DNA from: Paguma larvata | Taxonomy: Eukaryota > Chordata > Mammalia > Carnivora > Viverridae | Assembly (NCBI GenBank): GCA_030068075.1 | Contig: CM057830.1 | Span: 21,236,247 to 21,300,246, forward strand | Length of the DNA: 64,000 bases | Reading direction: 5' to 3' | Part shown: positions 47,280-58,864 of the stretch, piece after piece | Layout of the letters: every line of letters begins with the position of its first letter | Position numbering within the stretch: the stretch's first letter is position 1 | Notes under the pieces: model-generated | The model's input: only the letters and a program-made list of their open reading frames with translations | Told to the model about the DNA's origin: nothing | Databases searched by the model: none | Translations under genes and position numbers: made by a program

Positions 47280-47565
47280 AAGATAAATTTCCAATCTTTG
47301 CATATAGCATGCAAAACCTCTTATGATCTCATGCCTTGCTTATTCCTACTGAGTCTCATGTTCTTTCTTTTTTTTAGTCTCATTTTCTATCGTTGCTCAT
47401 CCACAAACATACACACCATGATAACTTTAAATGATCCATGTTTTCTTTTCTCCTTAGCCCTTTTCATATGCTGTCCCTCAGCCTGGAACATTCTATTCGC
47501 CTCCAAACTCTACATCCAAAAGCCCCTACCTTCCTTTTACCTTCCAAGTAGTGAAATGTTTATAA
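47280..47565 (+). repeat. L2 LINE fragment, sense (left part)
   Basis: 'atgatctcatgccttgctta', 'ccctcagcctggaacattct' and 'ccaaaagcccctaccttcct' are in the L2 sense order. L2-like sequence appears to resume at about 47830-48030 after an L1 piece. The 116-codon frame 47298-47648 is therefore not a gene. Confidence 0.65.
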
Positions 47566-47815
47566 AACAAGTGACACTCTCACATACTGCTGACGCAAGT
47601 GTGGATTGGGACAAACATGTTGGAAATATCTTAGGCAATATCTGCTAAGCCTGAAGATATGCATACCTATGACTCAGCTGCTCTTTCTCTCTCTCTCCAT
47701 AGATATCTATATATCTATATATATCTATGTCTATATCTATATCTAACACCAATTCTTACATCTATTCACTAAGAGGCATGGATAAGAATGTTCATAGCAG
47801 TGAGGTTTATTCACT
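47566..47815 (+). mobile_element. Old L1 fragment interrupting L2, with TATC microsatellite
   Basis: 'gacactctcacatactgctg', 'agcctgaagatatgcatacc' and, after the repeat, 'ataagaatgttcatagcag' follow an old L1 in sense. An imperfect CT and (TATC)n tract lies at about 47683-47745. Confidence 0.55.
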
Positions 47816-47829
47816 CCCACAATATCTAC

Positions 47830-48040
47830 TTCATGTTTCTTCCAGGATTAGCTTTTCTGATGTGCCACATCATCCTCCCATCCTGGCTGGCATTACCCCC
47901 TCTGTCATATCCTTCCATATTTAACATTTTTACTGAAATGATTGTTAAATCGTATATCTTTGTATATTGTGTATCCCATGAAAATAGGGGTATTAAAATT
48001 ATTTGCAGTTTTATTTCCACTCTGTCTTCTCTGGTTTCTA
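47830..48040 (+). repeat. L2 LINE fragment, sense (right part)
   Basis: 'catcatcctcccatcctggc' and 'tgtgtatcccatgaaaatag' are consistent with the downstream half of the same L2. The 101-codon frame 47788-48093 spans L1 and L2 pieces and is not a gene. Confidence 0.5.
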
Positions 48041-48229
48041 AAGACAAAGAACTGAAAAAAAAATCAAGTTTTAAATACTTAATTATTGACTGAAAAAAAT
48101 CTTAATCAGAAACAAGATAGAGCATGAAGAGTTTTTTAGACAGCTTAATATGATAATCGCCTGTACACTTTTTAATTGCTATTTCCTGGCCATGATATTC
48201 AAATGTGCCATTACATACTCTTTGAGCTT

Positions 48230-48232
<3 letters not shown>

Positions 48233-48264
<32 letters not shown>

Positions 48265-48489
48265 TTTTGAAGTTTATCCATTTAGTTTGAGGAGATAGAA
48301 GGAGAATGTGTGTGTGCATGTGTGCGAGTAGGGGAGGGCAAGGAGAAAAGGAGAGAGAGAATCCCAGGCAGGCCCCACGCTGTCAGTGTAGAGCCCAAAG
48401 TGGGATTCTGTTTCACAAACCATGAGATCATGACCTCAGCCAAAATCGAGAGTCAAATGCTCAACTGAGTGAGCCATCCAGGCGCCGTG
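48233..48489 (-). mobile_element. CAN-SINE with (TTTA)n tail, antisense
   Basis: The tail is expanded to a TTTA tetranucleotide tract (48230-48266). The head complement ends 'gccatccaggcgcc'. A 14-bp target duplication with one mismatch is visible: 'tctttgagctttta' (48219-48232) and 'tctttgaactttta' (48490-48503). Confidence 0.96.
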
Positions 48490-48503
48490 TCTTTGAACTT
48501 TTA

Positions 48504-50115
48504 GAAAGATTATTTTTATCCCCATGTTTTTAAAGTCCTACATGTCAAGAATTTTTTATTTTCAAATTTTTTCCAAAACATAATTATATCACATAGATAT
48601 AAACATGTACTTATCTTCACACCATAAAACCCTATATTAAGCCTTTCAAAATGTCTTTCTAACAGAAAAACACAAAAATACTTTTCAATACACTGTTACC
48701 AAAATATTTATGAAGAATTTTTAATAATAACCTATCTTCCACATGTTTTTCCTATACTGAGATATATAGTTACATTTAAAGAAATAGCATACACTTGCAA
48801 AATCCATAGAATATTGTCAATAAAAGAACCATACAAGAAGTTCCTTTTTACTGTGTTTATTGATTTTATTTTAGAGAAAATATAAGAGATGAAATGCAAG
48901 GTGCTGTGGTTTGTAATGTAGCAACAATAAAAATAAAATCATAAAAGAGAATGTTTGGATTAGCTTCTGAAGAATTAGGAGGCCCAAGGGGTGGTTTCCA
49001 ATACACTCTCCCTCCTGAACATTTAGTATCACTTTTGGAATATTTCTCTTGTGTACTTTCAATTCAGTTCATTTGTACACTACCAAATATAAATTGAAAT
49101 ACTGTAGTTTTAAAAGTGTAGACATAAAAGAAAATGTAAATGATGTGGAATATTTCCATTTTATTAGAGCACAAAATATTGTTGGAAAACTTCCATTCAG
49201 GAATCCAAAGTTGAAGTAAAATGCAAAAGAATGTGTAACAAGAAGCTATTTAGTGCATTGACAAAGCAACTTTCCCAAAGGGACTTAAGTGTATTCCCTT
49301 TTTTCACTGTGGTCAAAACCACAGATGAAAGTAAGAAATAGTTTGAAATCTCTACCTCCATAAAATAGTACTAAGGGCAGTTAATGACTCTGGACAATAT
49401 GAGGTCTACTCCTTTCCACACTCATCCAGCATGGCCTCAGCGCACTTAATCATATGAGTAGCCAGCAGGCTATGTGCTCTGAGAGAATCTAAGAATCATG
49501 AACTATCTCATTATCAAATGGACTTACTGAGTAGTATCTACTACCAGTACAGAAAAACATGAGAAGTACTATTTTAAACCCACTGAAAGAGCAACTCACA
49601 CCCATGACATAAAAACTGATTTGAGAAAGTAAATGAGAGTAGGGAAGAGGAGTTTAATGAATTCACTCCCCACCCCACCCCCATCCCCAGCTTCTGGAGA
49701 ACTGGAATCAATGATCCTCTTTTATACAAACTGAGAATGATTTTATTCAAATAAGTTATAGAAATAACTATATATTTTTTGACTATATATTATTTGAAAT
49801 AATATAAAACACATCACATATCTGGATTTGACTATGGAAACTGAGATTCCTGCAAAATTCAAATTTTTTTGATATACACACAGATTACTTGTGATCCTTA
49901 GATAAGAGGGTAGAGAGTCTATCGGACCCACATCATCTCTGACACGTAAAACCACATCTTCTTGCACTAGTATTGTTATATGGGGTTCTTCTCTAACTCT
50001 CTCCATGAAAAAGACCTATAAATTTCCCAGGTAATTGGAATAAAAAAATAAGTTAAAAGTTAAATAAAATGTCACACTCCAAAGTGGGTAGTGAAGAGAA
50101 AAATGATACATCCAG
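48504..50115. other. Unassigned AT-rich sequence
   Basis: No gene, RNA or named repeat recognised in about 1.6 kb. Confidence 0.4.
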
Positions 50116-50119
50116 AATA

Positions 50120-50495
50120 TAGCTTTTTAAATAGAGTTAGAAATGATTTTTAAAACTTTTTAAATGAAATATAGTAGATATATAGTATTAGTTTCAGGTG
50201 TACAACATATACATTACAAAATGCTAATTATGGTAAGTGTAGTCACCATCTGTCACCATAAAAACTTATTACATTATTATTGACTATATTCCTTATGCTG
50301 TATTTTCATCCCCATGACTTCCTTATTTTATAACTGGAAATCTGTACTTCTCAATCTCTTTCACATATTTTGCCCACCCCTCAATGCCCTTCCCCTCTGG
50401 CAACTACCAGTTTTCTCTGTATTTATGATTCTGTTTGTTTATTTTTGTTTGTTCATGTGTTTTGTTTTTTAGATTAATGATTGTGAACAGTCTCT
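50120..50495 (-). mobile_element. L1MA-type 3' end, antisense
   Basis: 'gtattagtttcaggtgtaca' (50186-50205), 'gtcaccatctgtcaccataa', 'ttgactatattccttatgct' and 'cctctggcaactaccagttt' are the complement of an L1MA-type 3' UTR. Confidence 0.8.
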
Positions 50496-50519
50496 TATGC
50501 TTCATTTTATTTTTAGTAT

Positions 50520-51058
50520 TTGAATTTTTCTTTTTTTCCTTTTTTTTTAAATTTTAATTCCAGGGCAATTAACATCCAATGTTATATTTGTTTCAGGTGT
50601 ACAATATAGTGATTCAACAATTCCATACACTACTCAGGGCTCATCAAGGTAAGTGTACTCTTTTTTTTTTTTTTTAAGTTTGTTTATTTTTGAGAGAGAG
50701 AGTGTATGTGAGTGGGAGACAGGCAGAGAGAGAGGGGGACAGAGGATCCAAAGCAGGGTCTGCACTGACAGTAGGAAGCCTGACAAGAGGCTTGAACTCA
50801 GGAACCATGAGGTCATGACCTGAGCCAAAGTCTGACGCTCAAACGAATGAGCCACCCAGGCGTCCTTAGATAAGTGTACTCTCAATCCCCATCACCTATT
50901 TCACCCATCCCCTCACCCAACTTCTCTCTGGTAATCATCAGTTTCTTCTCTATAAATTAAGAGTTTTTTTTGGTTTGTCTCTTTTTTTCCCCTGCTTTGT
51001 TCATTTGTTTTGTTTCTTAAGTTTCATATGAGTATTTGGATTTATTTTTCTTATAGGA
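50520..51058 (-). mobile_element. Carnivore L1 3' end, antisense, split by SINE
   Basis: 'aattaacatccaatgttata', 'gtttcaggtgtacaatatag', then after the SINE 'ccatcacctatttcacccat' and 'ttcttaagtttcatatgagt'. This is a second L1 3' end immediately downstream of the first, in the same orientation. Confidence 0.85.
50662..50870 (-). mobile_element. CAN-SINE in L1, exact 12-bp target duplication
   Basis: Flanked by 'taagtgtactct' at 50650-50661 and 50871-50882. Starts with a poly-T/tail complement and ends 'gagccacccaggcgtcctta'. The 83-codon minus frame across it is SINE sequence. Confidence 0.96.
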
Positions 51059-51144
51059 ATTGGGAAACCAATAAGTGTTTTTAATCGGGACTATGATGTG
51101 ATCAGATCTGTGTATGGAAAGAGAAGTCCACTGACAGTGGGAGA

Positions 51145-51591
51145 TAGCAGCAGGCACCATCAGTGCCTTGCCCGTGGCCACTTTGTACTCACCATTTCAG
51201 TACATGCCAGGCGCATCCTTCAGAAAGCATCAGCAGCTCTCCACTGAGGGCTTTTTCCTAGTGCATCCATGGGGCAGGTCCAAAGTGCCAGAGAGTAATA
51301 TCTTCCCTCTGCCAATGACAGTAGAGAGCTGAGAGGATAAATACCAGAGCCTCCTTTATCCTTGAGTGGAATGCTTTGTGGCCTGGTTCCCCATATGGAC
51401 TGAGCCCAACTTAACTTCATGACTTAGCTGACCAGTAACAAATCGTTTATTGCTTTATTTTCTTCCATTTCTCACTTTTTCATTCTCCTACCAGGACGTC
51501 CAAGATTTTGGATCATCTCCCACATAAACTAATTTCATTCAAATTCTCATCACAGAATCTGTTGTTGGGGAAACACAAACTAAGATAGTTG
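51145..51591 (+). mobile_element. Class III (LTR16-like) solo LTR
   Basis: The right end carries the diagnostic order 'catctcccacataaactaat', 'catcacagaatctgttgttg', 'ggggaaacacaaactaagat', typical of ERV-L/ERV3 LTR R-U5 ends. Upstream is a TATA-like 'gataaatacc' (51335). No gag or pol is adjacent. It may be related to the LTR pair at 25.9 and 30 kb but lies in the opposite orientation. Confidence 0.65.
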
Positions 51592-54135
51592 GAAATGACA
51601 GTAGTTTTAGTAAGCTGACTCTAAGAATGAATTCTGGAATCAGATCAAATGCTGGTTAGATAGAAGCAAGGACCATACACTGCTAGTAGTAAGTGGAGTA
51701 CAGATAATCCCTGGAGTGCTGTAGCCTCATAATACAAAGAACTTCATAAGTGGAAATTTGGGAAGATATGAAGCAAAGGATATATAGTTGATTATGTAAT
51801 AGTTCCAGTATTTGCATTTGGAAGATATGAAGAAAATGGTAATTAAAACTAACATCAATATACTGCTTTGCAGTATATATCCATGTATTAAGAATGCAAG
51901 GAGGAAAACATCCAATTCAAGAGAATAAGTCTTACAGTGAATAAAGAAAGAATGTAGTTGAGGAGGGGCACATAGGGGGCTCTAAGTATTTTAATATGTT
52001 CTCTATTGTTAGTTGGTTGGAGGTGGTATATTGTTTTCTTCCAGTGTGTATGTCTCTAATTTTCAATAATAAAAAAAATAAAAAAACAGCAACAGAAAAC
52101 AAAGCCATACTCACAATAGTACATAAATAAACTGGAAAGACACAGGCTAATCCCTACATTTTAGGAACTGCAATCAAGACAAGTAAATTCTCAGGGTCAC
52201 TCATTTAGGAGTAAATCCAGAACTAGAAAATAAAATTCCCAGATCAAAGATTATGGTTGGGTTCCTTTACTATACCTTTAATATAGTAAGAAAATTCCAA
52301 GTTAGATGGGGAACTTGTAATCTTATAGAGTAGACATGGTTTTAAGAAAATGTCCACCCAGAAGTTATATATCATCTTAAAAATGTGTTTACCTGGCCAT
52401 TAATGGGCTATCCACATCTCAGAAACTGTGTTTCTTGGGCTTGGAGACTTGTAATTTAAAGAGTCGAGAAGCAATAAGTAAGGCAAATACATTGCAAAAA
52501 ACAATTTGGAGAATAAATGTAGCAAACACTTGCAATGTAGATACAACAAAAGACATGGTGAAATGTGTATTACTTTAAATTAATTAAATGTATTTGGTAC
52601 ATATAATATTTAGTCAGCTTAATAAAATTTTAATTGTATTTTATTATACATTTTCCTGAAAATTTTGTATTCTGTGATGAGAGATGAAAGATTAATTTAC
52701 CCAACACGAAGAGAAAATGACCAACTCCCTATGTCAAGGAACATTTTCTTTGAATTTTATCTCCTCATGATTTGTACATAAAAAGGGAACAGAGGGAAGA
52801 AGATTGATTTAGCAAATCTTCCAAAAAATTTAAACTTGGCTCTAGGTAATACTAGAGTTGGGAGAAATAAAAGTATTTTAATCAAGATGTCACATAATAA
52901 AAGAGCAAACCACTCATATTTGTTCAGAAGGCTTACAATTTTTATTCATTTCCCCTTTTCAATTAAATTGAACTTTCCCAGAGTACATAAGGGCCAAGCT
53001 AAGTAAAGTTTTTCCTGATTGATGACATTACCATATTCTACCATTACTAATATTGCTTTAATATTTATATTCCACCCCTTAACTTTCTGGACTGAATCAC
53101 TGTATAAGTAGGTATGAATTGTATGGAAATGAGCAGTACTTTCCTTGAAGTAAATATTAGGTGATAAATGGAAAAACAAAACAAAACATTATCTGTCCCT
53201 AAGGTGACTGGTAAGGAAAAAATCCTAAATCATTACTGAAATACAAGAAGAAAACTAATTAGTCTAGCGGTTTGCTTTCCTAAAAGTACTGGAAACTGTA
53301 AGGTCTTATTATCAACATTTCATTACAATGAAGTTAGAGAGCTACAACATTAGCCACAAATTTTCAAAATATATTCTCCAGAAAACACAGAGCTTGATAA
53401 AATGGAGTGTATGGATCTTAATTTGCTTACACCATGGGGAGGACTCACATTAATGGCAAGAAAGGATTAAGGACCATTCTTATCTGAAAAATCACAAAAG
53501 CTAAACACCATCCCCATAAAGGTATTTGGAAAGCATCTTACACTGTCCAAATGCAAGGGAAAATGAGCCATGGAAGGAGGGAGGAGGGATTAATTTCTAT
53601 TTGCAAAGATATCCTTCCAGTGTGAAGACAAGTCATTGGATTCATTCCACTATGTTTAAAAGTTGCCTCAACAAATATTGGGGTTGGGGACAATAGGCCT
53701 ATTTCTTAATTTTATAGAAAAATTTACAATTGCCTAGGGCAAAATAATATGAGAAAACTTAATTATTTTTTTTCTTTTTAGGCACCGAGCTTCATTACTA
53801 ATAAAGTATTTTTTGTCCCAAAACTTTGTACTACATTGATGTTAAAATGCTCCTACAGAATACCAAAAATTAACATGGAATCGAAATCACTGAAATTATA
53901 TGGGTCTATATAACACCATCAATAATTAATTACATGTTTATAAAACCTCTTACATTATATACATGTATAATTTGATAGATTTTGTTGGATTTTATAAAAT
54001 ATTTTATCATATAGCATATGAATATGACTATACTTGGTTTAATATAAATGCTGATTTTTGATTCAGAATTTAAAAATACAGGTACCGATATATAATTCAA
54101 TTTATTTAGCTCAAATAAGAAAAAATTCTTTTTTT
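51592..54135. other. Unassigned AT-rich sequence
   Basis: About 2.5 kb without gene, RNA or named repeat. Small frames (51727-51915 minus, 52946-53179 minus) have no recognisable domain. Confidence 0.4.
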
Positions 54136-54321
54136 AAATTTCTTTAATGTTTATTTATTTTTGAGAGAGAGTACAAGCATGAGTTGGGGAGGGGCCCACA
54201 GAGAGAGACAGTGGATCCAAAGCAGGCTGGCTCTCTGCTGACAGCAGTGAGCCCAATGTAGGGCTCTAACTCACAAAATCAAGAATCAGCTGCTTAACCG
54301 ACTGAGCCACTCAGGCACCCC
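54136..54321 (-). mobile_element. CAN-SINE, antisense
   Basis: Starts with 'aaatttctttaatgtttatt' and ends 'ccactcaggcacccc', so both ends are present. The flanks 'aataagaaaaaatt' and 'aatatgaaaaaaatt' look like an imperfect target duplication. Confidence 0.94.
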
Positions 54322-55773
54322 AATATGAAAAAAATTATTAAAAATATTTTCTTGGTATAGGTTTTGGCCCTATAGGTTTTGAGTAGGATAATTCTTTTCT
54401 TGCAAGCTACAGAAAATTTAGGCTCCCAGCTACCTACCCCCAGAGACACAGTAGCACTTTCCAGATATTGTGACAACCAAAACACTCCCATGTATTCAAC
54501 CTTGTCATTACCCTCCTTTTTTCCATTTAGGAGACAATTTAGAATACTGATGTAGCGGATTATGATGCTCTCTTATTTTATAAAAGTAAAGGAATAAGTT
54601 ACATCTTCTTGCTGTATCTCTTTGTCTCTCTCTATATATCTATTTCATCTCCCTATCCTTTCTTTGCTTTCCTTTTAGGACCCTGTTATGAAAGGGGAAC
54701 TTCGGCCTACCCCCAAGCAGTTGCACTTTCTGCTCTTCGCTTATTCTTTCTTTGCCTATCCTTCTTCTATGGCTTTTAAAGCCTTTCCAGCCCCTGATGA
54801 TCAATATGCTCCAGCAATTAGGGACTTATTTGGTAAAACATGTATTTCTTTTGTCAGATACAACTCAGGCTTAAATGTGGCTGAGACTCTAGCCTTCAGA
54901 TATCAGCTGACAATATTAGAGTCATCACTTTGTATTCCTTGGGAGTTGAACATCAAGAATGGGAGAACACATCTACCACCAGTGCCTTCTTTGTGCGCAA
55001 CAGCAGTGGGAACCTTAATAAGATAATGTTGTAGAAGCTTTCTTGTTTCAAGAACAAAAAGTTAGCAACTATAGTGCTGCTAAGTCTCAAGGATTACACC
55101 CTTTAACTGGGACCCATCTGTTGATTAGACATCAGGCATACAGGAAGGAAGGAAGGATGCTTGGGGGTGAAGCAAGGAAATAACTGACTGCGTGGACTAG
55201 ATTCCATGGGTTAGGGATGCAAGCAAATTAGTATGACCAAGAAATGAGGACCCAGTCAAGGAGGCTTCGAAGAATGAGGTCATGAGGGACTTTCTCTGGT
55301 ACATGAAAAGTTCATCCACGGAATGCACATAAGGACTGGCAATCTAGCACTCTGAACCTGCCCTTTGGTTCCCATTGGACACCAGAGACACATAAAAGAA
55401 TGGAGACTGGCCCTGGGGGGTCACAGCCTGGGGAAGCGTCCATAAGCAGAACTGCCACAGTTATGCCTTCCCGTAACTGCCACAGTTGTTTCCTTGCACC
55501 CATAACCTTTATAAATAACAAGGCTTGAATCGCTAACCTCGCCAAGCTCCTTAAGATTTAAGAAATTTAGAAGGATCCAGAGGAGGGAAGGGGGGTAAAG
55601 CAGTGGCCCAGTCCTTCCTTGACCCAAGGTTTTAGGCCATCCTCTCACTTTGGGGAAGGCAGATGAAGGGACACCTTGAGTCTAAAAGGGACAGCTGATA
55701 TGTTTGGATGCCTTCATAGTTACCCTCAAATATAACAGGTACAGAGGTTCTTGAGGTACAAACCAAGTTTTCC
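54322..55773 (+). other. Unassigned block upstream of class I ERV gag (leader/LTR candidate)
   Basis: Contains an open frame of 112 codons (54688-55026) without a recognised domain, and a GC-richer stretch from 55240. Near 55455-55510 a 13-bp motif 'aactgccacagtt' occurs twice about 29 bp apart, and a TATA-like 'ctttataaataac' follows (about 55508). That layout fits a degraded LTR U3/promoter and leader, but I see no sequence match to the 3' LTR at 60.6 kb. A 5' LTR of the same provirus is therefore not demonstrated. Confidence 0.35.
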
Positions 55774-56364
55774 ATGGGAACTCCTCTGGAATGTGTTCTG
55801 AAAAATTGGGAAAGATTTGATCTACAAACACTCAAAAAGAAGTGTTTTTGTTTTTTGTTTTTGCTCCCAGAGTTGGTCTGGAGGATGAAGAGTCCTGGCC
55901 TCCTGAGGGAAGTATTCAGTACAGTACTATCTTACAGTTAGATCTGTATTGTACAAGAGACGGTCAGTGGTCAGAAGTTCCCTATGTATAGGTCTTCTAT
56001 GCTCTATAGGACCAGGCAGGCTTATGTAAGATTTGTAAATTAGGGACCGATCTCCTGACTCCTGCAAGAGATCTGGAAGGGCGAGTACTTGCAGACTTGC
56101 TCCTTGAGGCCTCTACTCAAGAAAAGCCACCTGTTAGACCCTCATGCCCTCCTTATCCAGGATTTCCAGGGATAAAAAATCTTCCCCCTGAAAGGAAGGC
56201 ACATTGAATGTATTCATTGACAGAAATGCCTTAGGGTGAATTTGGCCCCATGAAGGTTCCATTTTCCTTGCAAGATTTTAAGCAAACAAAAAGGACCTGG
56301 GCAAATTTGGAGACAAGCCTGATCAATATATAAAAGTGTTCCAAAACCTAACCCAGGTTGCTGA
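55774..56364 (+). pseudogene. ERV gag: matrix and capsid fragments
   Basis: The matrix part reads MGTPLECVLKNWERFD, then QTLKKK, in one frame. It then jumps frame after about 55850 and continues from 55878 as LEDEESWPPEG, then STILQLDLYC, then GQWSEVPYV, where a TAG at 55989-55991 stops it. This is the N-terminal matrix domain of gammaretrovirus-like class I ERVs. A capsid block follows at 56259-56364 (FSLQDFKQ, then LGKFGDKPDQYIKVFQNLTQ) with a one-base frameshift inside it. The intervening 270 bp is poorly readable. The usual start just upstream of 55774 is not intact. Confidence 0.85.
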
Positions 56365-56369
56365 AGAAA

Positions 56370-57805
56370 ACACAGGCCGTCCCTAACGAAGTGGACTCTG
56401 ACACTCTCTATTGCTGTTTCTCCTAATACACTTCGGTTAACTGTATGTGGGGCTTCTCCTTCATTCACTCCTTAGGTTAATGACTATGATAAGTAGAGCC
56501 AACTGTCTCCGGTTAGTCCACCATGGATGGGGACTTTAAGGAATATTCCCAAGCAATAAACTTCTTTTGTTTCAGGGAAGTTCCCTGTCTTCTCTGACCT
56601 GACTTGGACTGCCCATTTCCAGCTGTTGGTGAAAAAAATCTGCATCTGCTCATCTGTCCGAGCTGAAAGGTTTTAGGACCAGGAGAACTTTTCCTCTGTC
56701 CTCTGGCCTTTTATCTGCCTCCAGGATTCTAGGTGACACCACACATCTTTGCCCTTCCCTTCCCCCTCCTGTTTCTGCACCACCTGGGATGCAGCCTGCA
56801 TAACTGGCTTCCATACCATCTGGGTGCCTCTGGTACCATGGGCTCCTCCCCATCCCCTGCTTTCTGGGAGCGAAGAATACCCCCTTAGACTGATACCGCC
56901 CACTTCAGAGCTCCTCATTGGTGCCCCAGATAAAAATCGACAATGGGGGAACAAGTTGAATGACTTTTAAGTGGACACAGGTGTAATGTATTGCTAAACT
57001 AATTTAAGTTTGTTGGTTTAATTAAGATAGACATGTCTTTAGAGTTAACGCCATTAAATATATGAAACTTTTTCTACCTAGGTTTACTGAAGTTCAAATA
57101 GGCTCGTGAATACCTCTGTTGCAATTTGTCAGCAAAAGAAGACTTAAAATGATAGCTAATTTTGTCTGTCTCAAAGTTTCATGGGTAATTATTAAGATAG
57201 CTTTCAGGGCCTTTGGTAACCTGAAACTTTAAAGGTTTGCTTGGATGCTAAACTGGATTAAATTCATTGAACATTTAGGCCTTTTCCAAATTGGATGGAA
57301 TGCAGAAGCACTGCTTACTAAACATAGGTTAGTGCTTTTGGCTTCTTACGGCAGAAGAACTAAGGATATTTAAATCTGTTATAAAGTCACGCTTTGTGAT
57401 TAATTGATTCATAAATTTTCCATCTAAAAAATATTCTGGTACAACAGACAGTTCACAATTGGTTACTACTTCGTTTTCACTAGAGACTAGGTTTCTAAGA
57501 GTTAAAGTTCTGCTAAATATAATTAAGACTGATGAAAATAAGGAAAGCAACTCTGTATATAAAAAAGAAGGAAATATATAAGAAAGATCTAAGAAATGGG
57601 AACACATTTTTGTTAAAGGTAAAAGAAACTAGTTTTATCCTAAATGAGACTGGTTGTTTGGAGAAAAAGGGCTTAGGTCAAAATCTGAAAGCATTAGAAA
57701 GTTGTAGAACGTTTATAAAGGGAAAGCTTCAAGAAAAATTTTATGTGTGGTCAAAACTAAGGTTAAAATAAATTAATTTTAAAAGTACACTGGTACAAGA
57801 TTAAA
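56370..57805 (+). other. Unassigned sequence inside ERV gag
   Basis: About 1.4 kb between capsid-like and nucleocapsid-like sequence. The first part (56560-56950) is C-rich and has a readable frame (56749-56970) with a SELLIGAPDKNRQWG segment that could be gag. The rest (56970-57805) is AT-rich without recognised protein similarity. Either an element was inserted in gag or two provirus copies recombined. Confidence 0.4.
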
Positions 57806-57809
57806 ATTC

Positions 57810-58250
57810 TGCTTTAGCCACTCTTTTACAAACAGAATGAGAGCCTGGTGGCTTTCCTGGAGAGGTCTAGGAAGGTTCTCATTAAATATATGGTAATCTC
57901 CCCTGAAGCCCCTGAGACTGACATGATTTTAAAGGACAAATTAGTCACTCGATCAGCCCTAGATATTTAGAGGTAGCTGCAAATACTGCCTGTTGGAGAA
58001 GAAGGGACCCTGGAAGAGCTCTTACAACAAGCTTCTGATTGTGTATATTACAGCCAAGATCAAGAGGAGAGTAAAGAACAGAAAAGAAGGCTTTGGAAAA
58101 ATCTGAGGCCTTAGTTGTGGCCTTCTGTACTGTATCAGACCAGACTTTCCCAAGTCCTGGGACCAAGTGCCACTATGTGGCAAGTCAGGACACTGGAAAT
58201 GAGACTCTCCTCAGAAGGGACAACAGAAGTTGAAATCCTATAAGCCATGC
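57810..58250 (+). pseudogene. ERV gag: capsid C-terminus and nucleocapsid
   Basis: The frame from about 57830 reads ESLVAFLERSRKVLIKYMV, then ETDMILKDKLVTRSALDI, stop, then GTLEELLQQASDCVYYSQDQ and EESKEQKRR. This is the capsid C-terminus and the charged linker. A zinc-knuckle remnant at about 58160-58210 reads PLCGKSGHWK followed by a stop. Of the C-C-H-C pattern the second Cys and the His remain, while the first and last Cys positions are changed. RNA binding by this motif would be lost. Confidence 0.85.
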
Positions 58251-58374
58251 CCCTTGTGTGGAGACCCTGGAAAATCTTAATGACCTTGGGGACCTCCATC
58301 TACGAGGGCTAGATAACCAGTGTCCCCGAAAGGGACTGATGGAGCCTGGGACCTTTCACAGTGGCTCCCCTGAG

Positions 58375-58670
58375 CTGACTATTGGAAACTCAGAGCCTTG
58401 GGTAACTCTGGGAATAGGAGGAGAACCAGGTGACTTCCTTCTTGATACCAGAGCCACCTTTTCTGTCCTCCTTTTCACTCCCAGTCAATTATCCAAACCT
58501 AGCATAATGATTAGAGGCGTCTCTGGAAAATTTATGCCTATTTTTTCTTTCAGCCCCTGGGGATACATATGGGAAAACCTATTTTTTTTTTTCTCATTCT
58601 TTTTTTTTAATAATGCCAGAGAGCTTCACTCCCTTGCTAGAAAGGGACATTATAACTGAATTAGAGACTA
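58375..58670 (+). pseudogene. ERV protease with altered active site
   Basis: Retroviral aspartic protease remnant: SEPWVTLGIGGEPGDFLLDT, then RATFSVL. The catalytic Asp-Thr-Gly has become Asp-Thr-Arg (codons 58444-58452), which would abolish activity. The flap and C-terminal part are disrupted by T-rich tracts (58581-58611). A frame change then gives MPESFTPLLERDIITE, where the conserved GRD of this family reads ERD. It is the best-preserved open frame of the provirus (58258-58659) but is not functional. Confidence 0.88.
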
Positions 58671-58864
58671 CAGTGCTACTAGCTCCAGGACAGATGAACA
58701 ATTGCATAGGTTTTCAGCAATTACTAGATATTGTAGGCTGTGGAAACTGGGGTTCAGGGAAATAGCTTGCCAGCTTTATCAATTATTAAGGGAGACTCAG
58801 TCTGATGGAGCCTCCATTTACAATGGGAACCAGAGGCCTAATTGGCTTTTTATAAACTCAGAAA

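Noticed and set aside
47298..47648. 116-codon plus frame with hydrophobic segments
   Set aside because: It spans L2 and L1 repeat sequence, and the hydrophobic character comes from T-rich DNA.
58258..58659. 133-codon open frame that could look like an intact protein
   Set aside because: It is the ERV protease region with a changed active site and T-rich disruption at its C-terminus, so it was annotated as a pseudogene.
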